The position numbers were made by a program, and so were the translations under genes. Of a DNA stretch of 64,000 nt, positions 1-9,544 are shown piece after piece; the first letter of the stretch is position 1, and every line of letters starts with the position of its first letter. Under the pieces are notes generated by a model that had not been told where the DNA came from, did no database searches, and was given only the letters and a program-made list of their open reading frames with translations. This DNA is from Haloactinomyces albus (GTDB lineage: Bacteria > Actinomycetota > Actinomycetes > Mycobacteriales > Pseudonocardiaceae): positions 3,224,001-3,288,000 of the forward strand of contig NZ_JAVDXW010000001.1 in assembly GCF_031458135.1 (NCBI RefSeq). Direction: 5' to 3'.

Positions 1-146
1 TCGGCACCGTCCTCGGCGAGGATGCGGCCGACCAGGCGGGCCGAGCGCAGCCCGGCGAGTTCGGCGACGTCGCCGTAGCCCAGCACCCGCCCCGGCGGGA
101 TCGATGCGACGACCGACCGAACCTGCTCCAGCGTCTGCTCGTCCAT
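1..146 (-). CDS. MGMT/Atl-family DNA-binding protein, 5' part
   Basis: The reverse strand reads MDEQTLEQVRSVVASIPPGR followed by VLGYGDVAELAGLRSARLVG and continues off the left edge, so only about 48 N-terminal residues are visible. The IPPGRVLGYGDVA stretch is the typical start of the winged-helix DNA-binding domain of alkyltransferases and alkyltransferase-like (Atl) proteins, which recognise O6-alkylguanine. The methyl-acceptor PCHR or PWHR motif would lie outside the window, so a true alkyltransferase cannot be told from an Atl protein that only flags damage. Starting directly at this domain, without an Ada-like N-terminal extension, favours the short Atl form. It is divergent from adnA, 131 bp away. 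A comparable gene (Rv3204) lies near adnAB in M. tuberculosis as I recall. Confidence 0.85.
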   Translation of the reverse strand, partial: MDEQTLEQVRSVVASIPPGRVLGYGDVAELAGLRSARLVGRILAEDGA

Positions 147-277
147 GGGCGCAGTATCCCAGCTTCACAGTGCTGCCCGGCCGCCCAGGGAACGGATGCG
201 GACGGCAGCGACACGAACATCGCTCGTAACCGGCCCGCCTGCCCCGCAGTGCCTGCGGTGCATGGTTCCATCGGGAT

Positions 278-3200
278 GTGCCGATCTCGGATGCGCCCAC
301 CCTCGTTCGCCGTGCCGACTCCGGCGGGCAGCGACCGTCCTGGGACGCGGCGGGGCGGCGGGTCCTGGAACACGACGGTGGTTTCCTGCGGTTGCTCGGT
401 GGCCCCGGAACCGGGAAGACCACGCTGCTCGCCGAGGTCGTTGCCGAGCGCATACTGCGCCGGGAGGTCTCCCCGGAGAACGTGCTCGTACTCACCCCGA
501 GCCGCCGGGCGGCAGCACGACTGCGCTCGGAGATCACCCGACGGATCGGCCTTGCGGGGGAAGGGAACGCGCGGGAAGGGAATCCGCACACCGCGCAGGA
601 GCCGCTCGTTCGGTCGGTGCACTCCTATGCGTTCGGGGTGCTGCGGCTGCAGGCCGCACGTGACGAGCGGCCACCGCCGAGACTGCTCAACGGTCCGCAG
701 CAGGATGTGCAGATCCGCGAGCTGCTCGACGGTGACATCGAGGAAGGCGCCGACTACTGGCCGGAGGCTCTGCGCTCGGCGCTGCCCACGGACGGTTTTC
801 GCGACGAGCTGCGGGAGCTGTTGATGCGCGCCGCCGAGCGTGGCTGCGGACCGGCGGAGCTGCGTGAGCTCGGTTCCCGCCATGGTCGTCCGGACTGGGT
901 GGCCGCGGGCAGGTTCGGTGAGCAGTACGAGCGCGTCACGCTGCTGGCAGGCGGGTCCGAAGGGCAGGGCGGTGCACCGGCTCTCGACGCTGCCGGGTTG
1001 GTCTCCGCTGCCTTGCTGGCTTTCGACACCGACACCGATCTGCTGGCGCAGGAGCAGGACCGGGTGCGGCACCTGCTCGTCGACGATGCGCAGAACCTGG
1101 ATCCGCAGCAGTTCCGGTTGTGCGATCGGCTGGGGGAAACGGCGTCGGAGTTTCTGCTGGCAGGAGACCCCGACCAGGCCATTTACGCGTTTCGGGGCGC
1201 CGATTCGGAGGGCCTGCGCAATGCCGACCCCGACGGTGGCCGCACCCGGGTGCTGACGACCGACCATCGGATGTCCGCATCGGTGCGGGCCGCGGTGCAT
1301 CGCCTGGCTTCCTGCCTGCCGGGTGCCGGGCCGCAGCGCGACACGGCCGGTGCACGGTCGGAGGACGGCGGCGAGAGCCACACCGGCTCGGTGCAGGTGC
1401 GGTTGCTGGCTTCGCAGGCACAGGAGGCCGCGTGGGTCGCCGATCAGCTTCGCCGCGCGCATCTGCTCGACGGTGTGCCGTGGTCGCGGATGGCGGTGAT
1501 CACGAAGTCGACGAAACTCTCGCTACCGGTCCTGCGTCGCGCGTTGCTGGCCGCCGGAGTGCCTCTTGCGCTCCCCGTCGACGATGTGCCGCTGGCCCAG
1601 CGCGGCATCGTGCGTCCTCTGCTGACACTGCTGCGGTGTGCCGTACGGCCCCGGACGCTCGATCCGGAATCCGCCGAGGAACTTCTGACGTCCGCGCTGG
1701 GCGGTGCCGATCCACTCGCGTTGCGACGCCTGCGCCGAGGCCTGCGGCGGTTGGAGCTGGCCGCAGGGGGAGATCGGCCCAGCGGTGAACTCCTCGTCGA
1801 GGCCCTGCACAGTGCGGACCGGCTGGCGGCACTGGAGGATGCCGCCGCCGAACCGGCACGCCGGATCGCGGCACTGCTGCGCACGGGAGCGGAAGCCGAT
1901 GCCGCGGGCCGAGGGGTGGAGGAAACCCTGTGGCAGGTGTGGAAGGCCTGCGGTGTCGAGCAGCGGTGGCTCGCCCGTTCCGAACGCGGCGGGAGCTCCG
2001 GTGCTCAGGCCGACCGGGACCTCGATGCCGTGGTGGCGCTGTTCGACGCGGCCGCGCAGTATGCCGACCGACTGCCCGGAGACGACGCCGCGGCCTTCGC
2101 CGCGCACTTGACGGACCAGCACATCTCCGGCGACTCCCTGGCCCCCTCGGCTCCTTCGGGTGACGCGGTAACGGTGACGACCGCACATGGAGCGGCAGGC
2201 CGGGAATGGGACGTCGTCGCCCTCCCCGATGTCCAGGAGGGCGTCTGGCCCGATCTTCGGCTGCGCGGTTCGCTGCTGGGGGTGGAGCGACTGGTCGATG
2301 TATTGTCCGGAGTGGACGCCTCCGATCGGGTGTCGGCCACGGCGCCGATACTGGCCGACGAACGGCGCCTGTTGCTGGTGGCGGCCAGCCGTGCGCGCCG
2401 CCGTGTCCTGGTCAGCGCGGTGCGGGGAGAGGACGAGCAACCTTCGCGTTTCCTGGACGAACTGGAAGGCGTGGTCAGCGATCCCGATGCGGTGGAGCGT
2501 CCGGTGCTGCAGCCCGAGCGTGGCCTCGCGCTGCCCGAGCTGGTCGGTGAACTGCGGAAGGTCGTCTGTGACGGCGAGACCGATCGGCGACGACGCGAGC
2601 GTGCTGCCACTCAGCTCGCCCGCCTCGCCGATGCCGGAGTTCCCGGTGCGCACCCGGACACGTGGTACGGGCTGCCGGACAGTTCCAGTTCGGTACCGCT
2701 GGTCGACGGGGACGAGCCCGTCCGCGTTTCACCCTCCACGGTGGACACGCTGACGAAGTGCCCGTTGCGGTGGATGATCGAACGGCACGGTGGGCAGGAT
2801 GCGGCCGAACTGGCCTCGGTGACCGGGACACTGGTGCACTCCCTCGTCGAGTCCGCGGCGGGCGGCGCCGACGCCGAACAGTTGCGCCGAGCCTTGGACA
2901 AGGCGTGGGAGTCGGTCGATGCGGGCGCCCCGTGGTTTTCCCGGCGCGAGCGGCAGCGCGTCGAGCGGATGCTCGATGCGTTCCTGACCTGGCTGGAATC
3001 CTCGCGCGGTGAACTGACGCAGGCAGGCGTCGAAACCGACCTCGACCTCAAGATCCCCGCGAGGGAAGGCGGGCCGTGGTTGCGGTTGCGCGGCCGGGTG
3101 GACCGGCTGGAGACGGACTCCGGCGGGCGTCCGGTCGTGGTGGACGTCAAAACCGCGAAGACCCCGGTGAGCAAGAACGAGGCGAAGGAACACCCGCAGT

Positions 3201-3499
3201 TGGCGGTGTATCAGCTCGCCGCCGCGCTGGGTGCCTTCGGGGATACGGCCGACGATGTGCAGCCGGGTGGGGCCCGGTTGCTCTACGTCGCGAAACCGGA
3301 TGCCGAGGGCGCGGCCACCGAGCGAGGGCAAGCAGGACTCGACGAGGACCGGATGCGGGTGTGGCTCGACGTGGTCCACAACGCCGCCGCATCCAGCACC
3401 GGGCCGGCGTTCGCGGCGCACGAGAATGCCGACTGCCCACGATGTCCCGTGCGCACCAGTTGTCCCATGCACCCGGCGGGAAGGCAGGTCGGCCAGTGA
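278..3499 (+). CDS. adnA: AdnA, subunit of the AdnAB helicase-nuclease
   Basis: Protein of 1073 residues, close to mycobacterial AdnA. AdnAB is the actinobacterial double-strand-break resection motor-nuclease. An N-terminal UvrD-type motor has an intact Walker A (GGPGTGKTT, Lys about 47), but motif II reads VDDAQNLD near residue 269 instead of DEYQD, fitting a weakened motor. A C-terminal RecB-like nuclease domain shows VVVDVKTAK near 954 and QLAVYQLA. A Cys in LTKCPLRW together with CPRCPVRTSC near 1052 are candidate iron-sulfur ligands. The GTG at 278 is chosen because it places the motor at the usual distance. The stop overlaps the adnB start by 4 nt (GTGA), implying translational coupling. 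Confidence 0.93.
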   Translation: MPISDAPTLVRRADSGGQRPSWDAAGRRVLEHDGGFLRLLGGPGTGKTTLLAEVVAERILRREVSPENVLVLTPSRRAAARLRSEITRRIGLAGEGNAREGNPHTAQEPLVRSVHSYAFGVLRLQAARDERPPPRLLNGPQQDVQIRELLDGDIEEGADYWPEALRSALPTDGFRDELRELLMRAAERGCGPAELRELGSRHGRPDWVAAGRFGEQYERVTLLAGGSEGQGGAPALDAAGLVSAALLAFDTDTDLLAQEQDRVRHLLVDDAQNLDPQQFRLCDRLGETASEFLLAGDPDQAIYAFRGADSEGLRNADPDGGRTRVLTTDHRMSASVRAAVHRLASCLPGAGPQRDTAGARSEDGGESHTGSVQVRLLASQAQEAAWVADQLRRAHLLDGVPWSRMAVITKSTKLSLPVLRRALLAAGVPLALPVDDVPLAQRGIVRPLLTLLRCAVRPRTLDPESAEELLTSALGGADPLALRRLRRGLRRLELAAGGDRPSGELLVEALHSADRLAALEDAAAEPARRIAALLRTGAEADAAGRGVEETLWQVWKACGVEQRWLARSERGGSSGAQADRDLDAVVALFDAAAQYADRLPGDDAAAFAAHLTDQHISGDSLAPSAPSGDAVTVTTAHGAAGREWDVVALPDVQEGVWPDLRLRGSLLGVERLVDVLSGVDASDRVSATAPILADERRLLLVAASRARRRVLVSAVRGEDEQPSRFLDELEGVVSDPDAVERPVLQPERGLALPELVGELRKVVCDGETDRRRRERAATQLARLADAGVPGAHPDTWYGLPDSSSSVPLVDGDEPVRVSPSTVDTLTKCPLRWMIERHGGQDAAELASVTGTLVHSLVESAAGGADAEQLRRALDKAWESVDAGAPWFSRRERQRVERMLDAFLTWLESSRGELTQAGVETDLDLKIPAREGGPWLRLRGRVDRLETDSGGRPVVVDVKTAKTPVSKNEAKEHPQLAVYQLAAALGAFGDTADDVQPGGARLLYVAKPDAEGAATERGQAGLDEDRMRVWLDVVHNAAASSTGPAFAAHENADCPRCPVRTSCPMHPAGRQVGQ

Positions 3500-6400
3500 T
3501 CAGCCCGCAGCGAATCGCGGAGGCACTGGGGCTGCACCCGCCCACACCCGAGCAGGCCGCCGTGATCGGGGCGCCTGCCGAACCCGCCCTGGTGGTCGCG
3601 GGTGCGGGCGCCGGCAAGACCGAGACGATGGCCGCCCGCGTGGTGTGGCTGGTGGCCAATGGCCTGGTCACCCCGGAGCGCGTCCTCGGTCTGACCTTCA
3701 CCCGCAAGGCGGCGCGGCAACTCGCCGATCGTGTCCGAGCCCGGCTCCGGCGCCTGGCCGGGTCGGGACTGTTGGACGAGGTCGACCCCTCCGGGGAGCT
3801 GCGTGCTCTCGTGCTGGCCGGGGAACCGACCGTGCTGACCTACCATGCCTATGCGGGCCGCCTCGTCGGCGAACACGGGTTGCGTGTGCCGGTGGAGCCC
3901 GGCGCACGGTTGCTGACCGAGACGGCAGCATGGCAACTGGCGCACAGCGTCGTGTCCACGTGGACCGAGGACCTGGACACCGACAAGGTTCCGGCCACGG
4001 TCACCGAATACGTGCTGTCCCTGGCCGGAGAGCTCGCCGAACATCTGACGTCGCCGGAGCAGGTGGTCGGGCACGCCGAGCGGCTGTGCCGGATCGTGGA
4101 GTCCGCCCCGCCCGGCAAGGGCCAGCGTGCCGCCCCGTCCCAGGAGTTGCAGAAGGTCCCGGCCGCACAGCGGCTGCGCACGGCACTGCTGCCGCTCCTG
4201 GACGAGTACGGTCGCCGCAAGCGCCGCGAAGCCGCGATGGATTTCGCCGACCAGATGTCGTTGGCCGCGCGGCTGGCCGACGAACATCCCGAGGTGTCCG
4301 CGGGGGAACGGGACCGCTTCGGGGCCGTGCTGCTGGACGAGTATCAGGACACCGGGCATGCGCAACGCGTGCTGCTGCGGGCACTGTTCGGTCGGGCGGA
4401 AACGCCGATGCCGGTGACCGCGGTCGGTGACCCCGCTCAGGCCATCTACGGCTGGCGTGGTGCGAGTGCGGCGAACCTGCCGCGCTTCGCCACCGACTTC
4501 CCGTGCCGCCGCACTCCGTCGGGTGACGAGGCGGGTGATTTTCCCGACCATCGCCCGCCTGCCGCCGAGCTTGCACCCGCCCGGCGGTACGGACTGATGA
4601 CCAGTTTCCGGAACCCGCCCGAGGTCCTGCGGCTGGCCAACGCCGTGTCCGAGCCGTTGCGTGCGGCGGGCCTGGAGGTCGACGAGTTGCGCGCGCGGGA
4701 CGGTGCGGGACCGGGAGACATCCGGTGCGCACTGGTCGATGATATTCGCTCCGAGCGGGACTGGCTGGCTGATCGTGTTGCGGCGCAGTGGCAGGAAACC
4801 CTGGACAGGACGGGGAAGCCACCCACTGCGGCGGTGTTGGTGCGGCGTCGCGCCGATATGGCCGACCTCGCGGCGGCACTGCGCGCACGAGGGCTGCCGG
4901 TCGAGGTGGTCGGCCTGGGAGGGCTGCTCGACGAGCCGGAGGTGCGGGATCTGGTCAGCGCACTCCGGGTACTGGTCGATCCGCTGGCAGGTACCGCGGC
5001 GATGCGGCTGCTGACCGGCGCGCGCTGGCGCATCGGTGCGGCCGACCTCGCCGCGTTGTGGGAGCGTGCGCAGGAACTCGGTACCCGATCGGCGGGTGCT
5101 CGATCGGAGACCCCGCTGTCGGAGGAATCCGCGCCGGAGGACGCCGATGCCACCGTGGCCGAGGCGTTGCCGGGGGAGAGCGCCGAGCAGGCGGGCCTGG
5201 TGGACGCACTCGACGATCCCGGCGAGCCCGAGCGCTACTCGCAGCCGGGGTTCCGGCGGATACGCAGGCTGGGCGGTGAACTCGCCGCGCTCCGGCGGCG
5301 GCTCGAACAGCCGCTGCCGGAGCTGGTGGCCGACGTGGAGCGCACTCTCCTGCTCGACATCGAGAGCCTGGCCCGGCCGGGCGGGGTCGGCCGAGCTCAC
5401 CTGGATGCGCTGGCCGGCGTGGTCGCGGAGTTCGCCACCGCGAGTCCCGCTGCGACCCTGCCCGCGCTGCTGGACTACCTGGACTCCGCCGAACGGGCCG
5501 AGGACGGTCTCGAACCGGGCGAGGTGGAAGTCGCCGAGGACCGGGTACAGGTACTGACCGCCCATGCCGCCAAGGGACTGGAGTGGCAGGTCGTGGCCGT
5601 TCCGCATCTGGTCGACGGCGTCTTCCCCGGAAAGCGCAAGTCGTCCTGTTGGTTGCGTTCGGTCACGGAGCTGCCCGCCGAGCTGCGCGGGGATGCCGAG
5701 GACCTGCCGCGCCTGGACCTCGGTCGTCTGGAGGGGATGGACCGCAAGGAGCTCACGGCCGAGCTGGACCGGCACGACGCGGATTTCGAGGAACGCAGGC
5801 TCACCGAGGAGCGGCGGCTGCTCTACGTCGCGTTGACGCGTTCGGAGCACACCCTGCTGGTTTCGGGGCACTGGTGGGGCGAGGGCAGCGGAAAGCCGAA
5901 GGGACCCTCGGGATTCCTGCGGGAGTTCGCGGAGGTTCTCGGCGGAGAGTCGGCGCCGGGGATCGTCGAGCACTGGGCCCCGGCGCCGGACGGTGCTACC
6001 GCGAACCCGTTGACGGAGGCCACACGCAGCATCGAGTGGCCCGCCGACCCGCTCGGCGAGCGCAGGGACGCGGTCGCAGGTGGGGCCGATCTCGTGCGTG
6101 CGGCGCTGGCCGACCCGGGTATGACCGAGGGCGCCGATCCGGCTGATGCCGGACTTTCGGCGAGCGGTGAGCTCTCGGCGGAGGGTGAGGCCGAGCGCTG
6201 GGCGCGCGATGTGGACGTACTGCTGGCCGAGCGCGACGCCACTGCACGGCAACGGGACGAGGTTGCGTTGCCCGATCACCTGTCGGTGAGCCGGCTGGTC
6301 GAACTCGCCGACGACCGCGATGCCTTGGCCCGACGACTGCGCCGCCCGCTACCACTTCCGCCGAACCCCACGGCACGTCGAGGTACGGCTTTTCACGCCT

Positions 6401-6867
6401 GGTTGGAGCATCGGTTCACGTCCACGGCACTGCTGGATATCGACGAACTCCCCGGTGCTGCCGACGATTCGGCCGCATCGGACAGTACTGTGGAGGAACT
6501 GCGGCAGGCGTTTCTGGCGGGCTCGTGGGCCGATCGCACTCCGCACCGGGTGGAGGTGCCGTTCGAAACCCGGATCGACGGGGTGGCGATCCGGGGCCGC
6601 ATGGATGCGGTGTTCGCCGACCCGGACGGGGGTTGGACGGTCGTGGACTGGAAGACCGGTGCGGTGCCGGGCGAAGATCGGGTCCCGGTGCTGTCGGTGC
6701 AGCTTGCCGCGTACCGGCTGGCGTGGTCGGAGCTGTCCGGAGCACCGTTGGACGAGGTCCGTGCTGCGTTCCACTATGTGCGCCACGATCGAACGCTGCG
6801 TCCCGCCGATCTCCTCGACGCCGATGGCCTGCGTGCTCTGCTCGCCTCGGTCCCGGCAGCGGAGTAA
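3496..6867 (+). CDS. adnB: AdnB, lead motor and nuclease subunit of AdnAB
   Basis: Protein of 1123 residues beginning with GTG inside the adnA stop codon (GTGA overlap). An upstream in-frame extension is open but lies over adnA and is ignored. Motor motifs are intact: Walker A AGAGAGKTE (Lys41), GLTFTRKAA, DEYQD near 280, GDPAQAIYGWRG, and LLYVALTRSEH late in the motor. The C-terminal RecB-like nuclease has VVDWKTGA near residue 1050 and VQLAAYRLAW. Unlike AdnA there is no terminal cysteine cluster. The complete DEYQ box here against DDAQ in AdnA fits the known division of labour in which AdnB drives translocation. In vivo role: end resection in RecA-independent and RecA-dependent repair pathways (family knowledge). 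Confidence 0.94.
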   Translation: MISPQRIAEALGLHPPTPEQAAVIGAPAEPALVVAGAGAGKTETMAARVVWLVANGLVTPERVLGLTFTRKAARQLADRVRARLRRLAGSGLLDEVDPSGELRALVLAGEPTVLTYHAYAGRLVGEHGLRVPVEPGARLLTETAAWQLAHSVVSTWTEDLDTDKVPATVTEYVLSLAGELAEHLTSPEQVVGHAERLCRIVESAPPGKGQRAAPSQELQKVPAAQRLRTALLPLLDEYGRRKRREAAMDFADQMSLAARLADEHPEVSAGERDRFGAVLLDEYQDTGHAQRVLLRALFGRAETPMPVTAVGDPAQAIYGWRGASAANLPRFATDFPCRRTPSGDEAGDFPDHRPPAAELAPARRYGLMTSFRNPPEVLRLANAVSEPLRAAGLEVDELRARDGAGPGDIRCALVDDIRSERDWLADRVAAQWQETLDRTGKPPTAAVLVRRRADMADLAAALRARGLPVEVVGLGGLLDEPEVRDLVSALRVLVDPLAGTAAMRLLTGARWRIGAADLAALWERAQELGTRSAGARSETPLSEESAPEDADATVAEALPGESAEQAGLVDALDDPGEPERYSQPGFRRIRRLGGELAALRRRLEQPLPELVADVERTLLLDIESLARPGGVGRAHLDALAGVVAEFATASPAATLPALLDYLDSAERAEDGLEPGEVEVAEDRVQVLTAHAAKGLEWQVVAVPHLVDGVFPGKRKSSCWLRSVTELPAELRGDAEDLPRLDLGRLEGMDRKELTAELDRHDADFEERRLTEERRLLYVALTRSEHTLLVSGHWWGEGSGKPKGPSGFLREFAEVLGGESAPGIVEHWAPAPDGATANPLTEATRSIEWPADPLGERRDAVAGGADLVRAALADPGMTEGADPADAGLSASGELSAEGEAERWARDVDVLLAERDATARQRDEVALPDHLSVSRLVELADDRDALARRLRRPLPLPPNPTARRGTAFHAWLEHRFTSTALLDIDELPGAADDSAASDSTVEELRQAFLAGSWADRTPHRVEVPFETRIDGVAIRGRMDAVFADPDGGWTVVDWKTGAVPGEDRVPVLSVQLAAYRLAWSELSGAPLDEVRAAFHYVRHDRTLRPADLLDADGLRALLASVPAAE

Positions 6868-6888
6868 GCAGGCAACGAACTCGAAAAA

Positions 6889-6910
6889 TGCAGTTTCGCG
6901 CGAAACTGCA
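6889..6910. repeat. Palindrome GTTTCGCGCGAAAC, copy 1
   Basis: A perfect 22-bp palindrome centred on GTTTCGCGCGAAAC, flanked by TGCA, 21 bp after the adnB stop. A-rich runs lie on both sides on the + strand, so read in the + direction it lacks the U-tract expected of a terminator for adnB. The same 14-bp core recurs at 26452-26465 and 35808-35821, with a 13/14 copy at 26426-26439. Confidence 0.8.
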
Positions 6911-6975
6911 AAAAAACCACACGTTCGGGTGGCATAGCTTGTCAGGGGATGTGCAGGCACAGGAGCATGCCCGCG

Positions 6976-7590
6976 ATGTCACAGAATACCGAGTGGAAGC
7001 TCCGTACCCCTCCGCAGACCGAAGTGTGGGTGGATGAGGACGTCCTGGCGATGCGCGCACCGCTGGTGCGAGTTCACCGGGACGACGAGGGAACGTGGTT
7101 GTTCGACGGTCCCGGACAACCGCCTCGCCCCGCCTCGGCGACTCACCTGAGCGCGGTCGTGGGTGCCTGGCCGCATGTGGGCGCGCTGACCGAACTGGAC
7201 AGCGGCGACTCGGTCGTCTGGTCCTGGGAGCGGCACGGCTGGACGGGCGAGTTCGAGTGCCGCTGCGGTAGCTGCGTGCAACCCGTGGCCGCCGATCTGG
7301 ACCGCAGCACCTGGCCGTCCGAACTGCATCCGGAACGCCTCGCCAGCGTCGAGAACACCGCACTGGCCGGTCAGGTCACGCTGACCGACATCGTCGCCAC
7401 GCCAGGGGGACTCGCGTTGCTCGGGCCCGGAAGCCAACGCCGAACCAGCGAGGAAATGGCACCGGTCGCCCTGGCCAACGTCATCCGCCGCTGGCCGCAC
7501 ACGATGCAGGCACTCCGCGCGGTGCGCGACGGCTATGGCATGCGCTGGAATCCCGACGCACTGAACTGGAACGAGTACATGACGGCCTGA
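6976..7590 (+). CDS. Hypothetical protein with a CxCxxC cluster
   Basis: Protein of 204 residues of no family I recognise. The ATG at 6976 (MSQNTEWK) has AGGAG about 10 nt upstream; the in-frame ATG at 6967 would be too close to it. The sequence has no signal peptide or membrane segment and looks soluble and acidic. A compact ECRCGSCVQP cysteine cluster in the middle could bind metal. Tryptophans are frequent (for example VVWSWERHGW). It lies downstream of adnAB, separated by the palindrome, so it is probably not part of the same message. Function unknown; coding status is supported by a clear start signal and normal high-GC codon use. Confidence 0.7.
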   Translation: MSQNTEWKLRTPPQTEVWVDEDVLAMRAPLVRVHRDDEGTWLFDGPGQPPRPASATHLSAVVGAWPHVGALTELDSGDSVVWSWERHGWTGEFECRCGSCVQPVAADLDRSTWPSELHPERLASVENTALAGQVTLTDIVATPGGLALLGPGSQRRTSEEMAPVALANVIRRWPHTMQALRAVRDGYGMRWNPDALNWNEYMTA

Positions 7591-7654
7591 GTGCTTGTCC
7601 GACACCCGCCTCGAGTGCTCACCCGGCGTTCTCGAAGACTCGGGGCTCGAACCT

Positions 7655-8194
7655 TCAGGAACCGGTGGCGTTTTCGCGGCTGCGGCAATCATGTTCGAGG
7701 ACTTTGAAGTACAGGACCTCCAGCAGCCAGCGATCGAACAACGAGAATCCGAACTCGGTCGATCGGTCCTCCGGGGCCAGTACCAGCTCGCCCGGCCCGT
7801 CCGGTCCCGATCGGACGACTCCGATGCCGTAGTAGTCGAGTTCGGTCAACGGCCATGGGCGGTACGGGTGGTCACCGGGCAGCACGACCGTACACGGTGC
7901 GAGTGTCATGAGTGTGCCGCAGGCGCGCAGCGCCCGCCTGGCTTTCGAGACCGGTACGAGAACTCCCAGTAGATCGACTCCCGGTACGGGAAGGTGATCG
8001 TGCATGCTCGGTTCGGACCACGAACGAAACCACGATGGATCGGCCTGCGGCTCCCAGCCGTGTGTGCTGCGCCAGTAGTGCACATCGGGGCGGAGGCGCG
8101 TCATGGCACCGAAGCGAGTTCCGAAAACCTCGATGTCCGGGATCAGACACCCGTGCCACCCGAGTGCGCGGGCCGCATGCTCAAGCTCCTGCAC
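7655..8194 (-). CDS. Hypothetical protein
   Basis: Open frame of 179 residues starting at GTG (MQELEHAARALGWHG). It has no signal peptide, no membrane span and no motif that I can assign. It contains aromatic-rich patches such as HYWRSTHGW and PSWFRSW and an acidic-aromatic segment before the C terminus. It is convergent with the preceding hypothetical gene and divergent from the K+ channel gene. The composition is protein-like and no alternative frame across this interval is better, but I see no strong Shine-Dalgarno, so both start and coding status are moderately uncertain. Confidence 0.5.
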   Translation of the reverse strand: MQELEHAARALGWHGCLIPDIEVFGTRFGAMTRLRPDVHYWRSTHGWEPQADPSWFRSWSEPSMHDHLPVPGVDLLGVLVPVSKARRALRACGTLMTLAPCTVVLPGDHPYRPWPLTELDYYGIGVVRSGPDGPGELVLAPEDRSTEFGFSLFDRWLLEVLYFKVLEHDCRSRENATGS

Positions 8195-8369
8195 CGGAGC
8201 ATGGTAATCCGGAAGGTTGCGGATTCAACAAGTCCTGGGATCGGATGATGTCGGACTCGTTACCGATCGGTGTCGTGCGTCCTTTCGCGGGATCCGGCCC
8301 GGAAGCGTTACCGTTCTGCGTCGTGAATGATCCCCGTAGGGGCGGTACGTCCGGGAAGGTGCGTGTGCC

Positions 8370-9479
8370 GTGAAACGCCGCGTGACACGCATGGGGGCCG
8401 AATCGCTTGATGTCCGCAGTGACGAGGACACCCTCACCGACCGGCTGACCGACCGCCCTGATCACGCCCTCGTGGGTGTGATCAGGATGCCGGAAACCAC
8501 AGTCGGGCCCGCGCAGTCGATCATCCGCCGGATCATCGGTGCGAGTCTGGCGTTGGCGATCACCGTGCTGCTCGTCTACCTGGATCGAGGGGGTTACAGT
8601 GATACCGACGGCACCCCGCTGAGCATCCTCGATGCCCTCTACTACGCGACCGTGTCGCTGTCGACGACCGGGTACGGTGACATCGCCCCGGTGAGTATGT
8701 CGGCTCGTCTGGTCAATGTGCTCGTCATCACGCCGCTGCGCGTGCTGTTTCTGATCGTGCTCGTCGGGACGACACTGGAAGTGCTCACCGAGCGCTCCCG
8801 GCAGGCACTGAAGATCCAACGCTGGAGGTCCAAGGTGCGCGACCACGTGGTCGTCATCGGGTATGGAACCAAGGGACGTTCGGCGGTCACGGCCCTGTTG
8901 GGAGAAGGTGCCGAAGCCGGTTCGATCGTCGTGGTCGACACGAACTCGACCGCGCTGGAGGCCGCCTCCTCGCTCGGACTGGTCACCGTCAACGGTTCGG
9001 GTACCCGCTCGGATGTGCTCCGCGTCGCCGGGGTACCCCGTGCCCGGGCGATCGTGGTGGCCCCCGAACGTGATGACACCGCCGTGCTGGTCACCCTCAC
9101 AGCACGCGAACTCGCCCCGAAAGCGCAGTTGGTGGCGGCAGTGCGGGAAGCGGAGAACGTGCACCTGCTGCGGCAGTCCGGCGCGGATTCGGTCGTGGTC
9201 TCCAGCGAGACCTCCGGCAGGCTGCTGGGGATGGCGACGTCGACCCCCTCCGTGGTGGAGATGTTCGAGGACCTGCTGTCGCCGGATATCGGGCTGGCGA
9301 TCGCCGAACGTGATGCCGGACGCTCCGAGATCGGCGGTTCACCTCGGCATCTGTCCGATATTGTGCTGGGCATCGTGCGTGATGGGCAGCTTTACCGGGT
9401 GGATGCGCCGGAGGCCGATGCGATCGAGGAAGGCGATCGCCTGCTCTACGTCAAGAAGGTCGCGAGCGGGCAGGAGTAG
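8370..9479 (+). CDS. Two-TM potassium channel with RCK/TrkA-N domain
   Basis: Protein of 369 residues. An N-terminal cytoplasmic stretch precedes TM1 (about residues 51-71), a pore loop with the K+ selectivity filter STTGYGD (about 97-103) and TM2 (about 114-139). A Rossmann-type RCK domain follows with HVVVIGYGTKG near 159, and a C-terminal TrkA-C-like segment ends EGDRLLYVKK. It should form a tetrameric membrane K+ channel gated by ligand binding to the RCK ring (family knowledge). The GTG at 8370 follows GGGAAGG at a good distance; an ATG at 8391 is an alternative. The equivalent gene sits beside adnAB in M. tuberculosis (Rv3200c), supporting conserved order. Confidence 0.92.
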   Translation: MKRRVTRMGAESLDVRSDEDTLTDRLTDRPDHALVGVIRMPETTVGPAQSIIRRIIGASLALAITVLLVYLDRGGYSDTDGTPLSILDALYYATVSLSTTGYGDIAPVSMSARLVNVLVITPLRVLFLIVLVGTTLEVLTERSRQALKIQRWRSKVRDHVVVIGYGTKGRSAVTALLGEGAEAGSIVVVDTNSTALEAASSLGLVTVNGSGTRSDVLRVAGVPRARAIVVAPERDDTAVLVTLTARELAPKAQLVAAVREAENVHLLRQSGADSVVVSSETSGRLLGMATSTPSVVEMFEDLLSPDIGLAIAERDAGRSEIGGSPRHLSDIVLGIVRDGQLYRVDAPEADAIEEGDRLLYVKKVASGQE

Positions 9480-9544
9480 GCGGTCGTCCATCGCCGAAGC
9501 GGGCAATGTGACATGCGCCGGTCGTGTTCTGGGAGTATCCGGGA

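Noticed and set aside
3283-6279. Long antisense open frame (998 codons) over adnB
   Set aside because: It is a high-GC shadow of adnB; composition is Arg/Gly/Gln-rich, no motif or good start, and adnB is certain.
6889-6910. parS site
   Set aside because: The outer half-sites fit but the centre is CGCGCG rather than CACGTG, so ParB recognition is unlikely.
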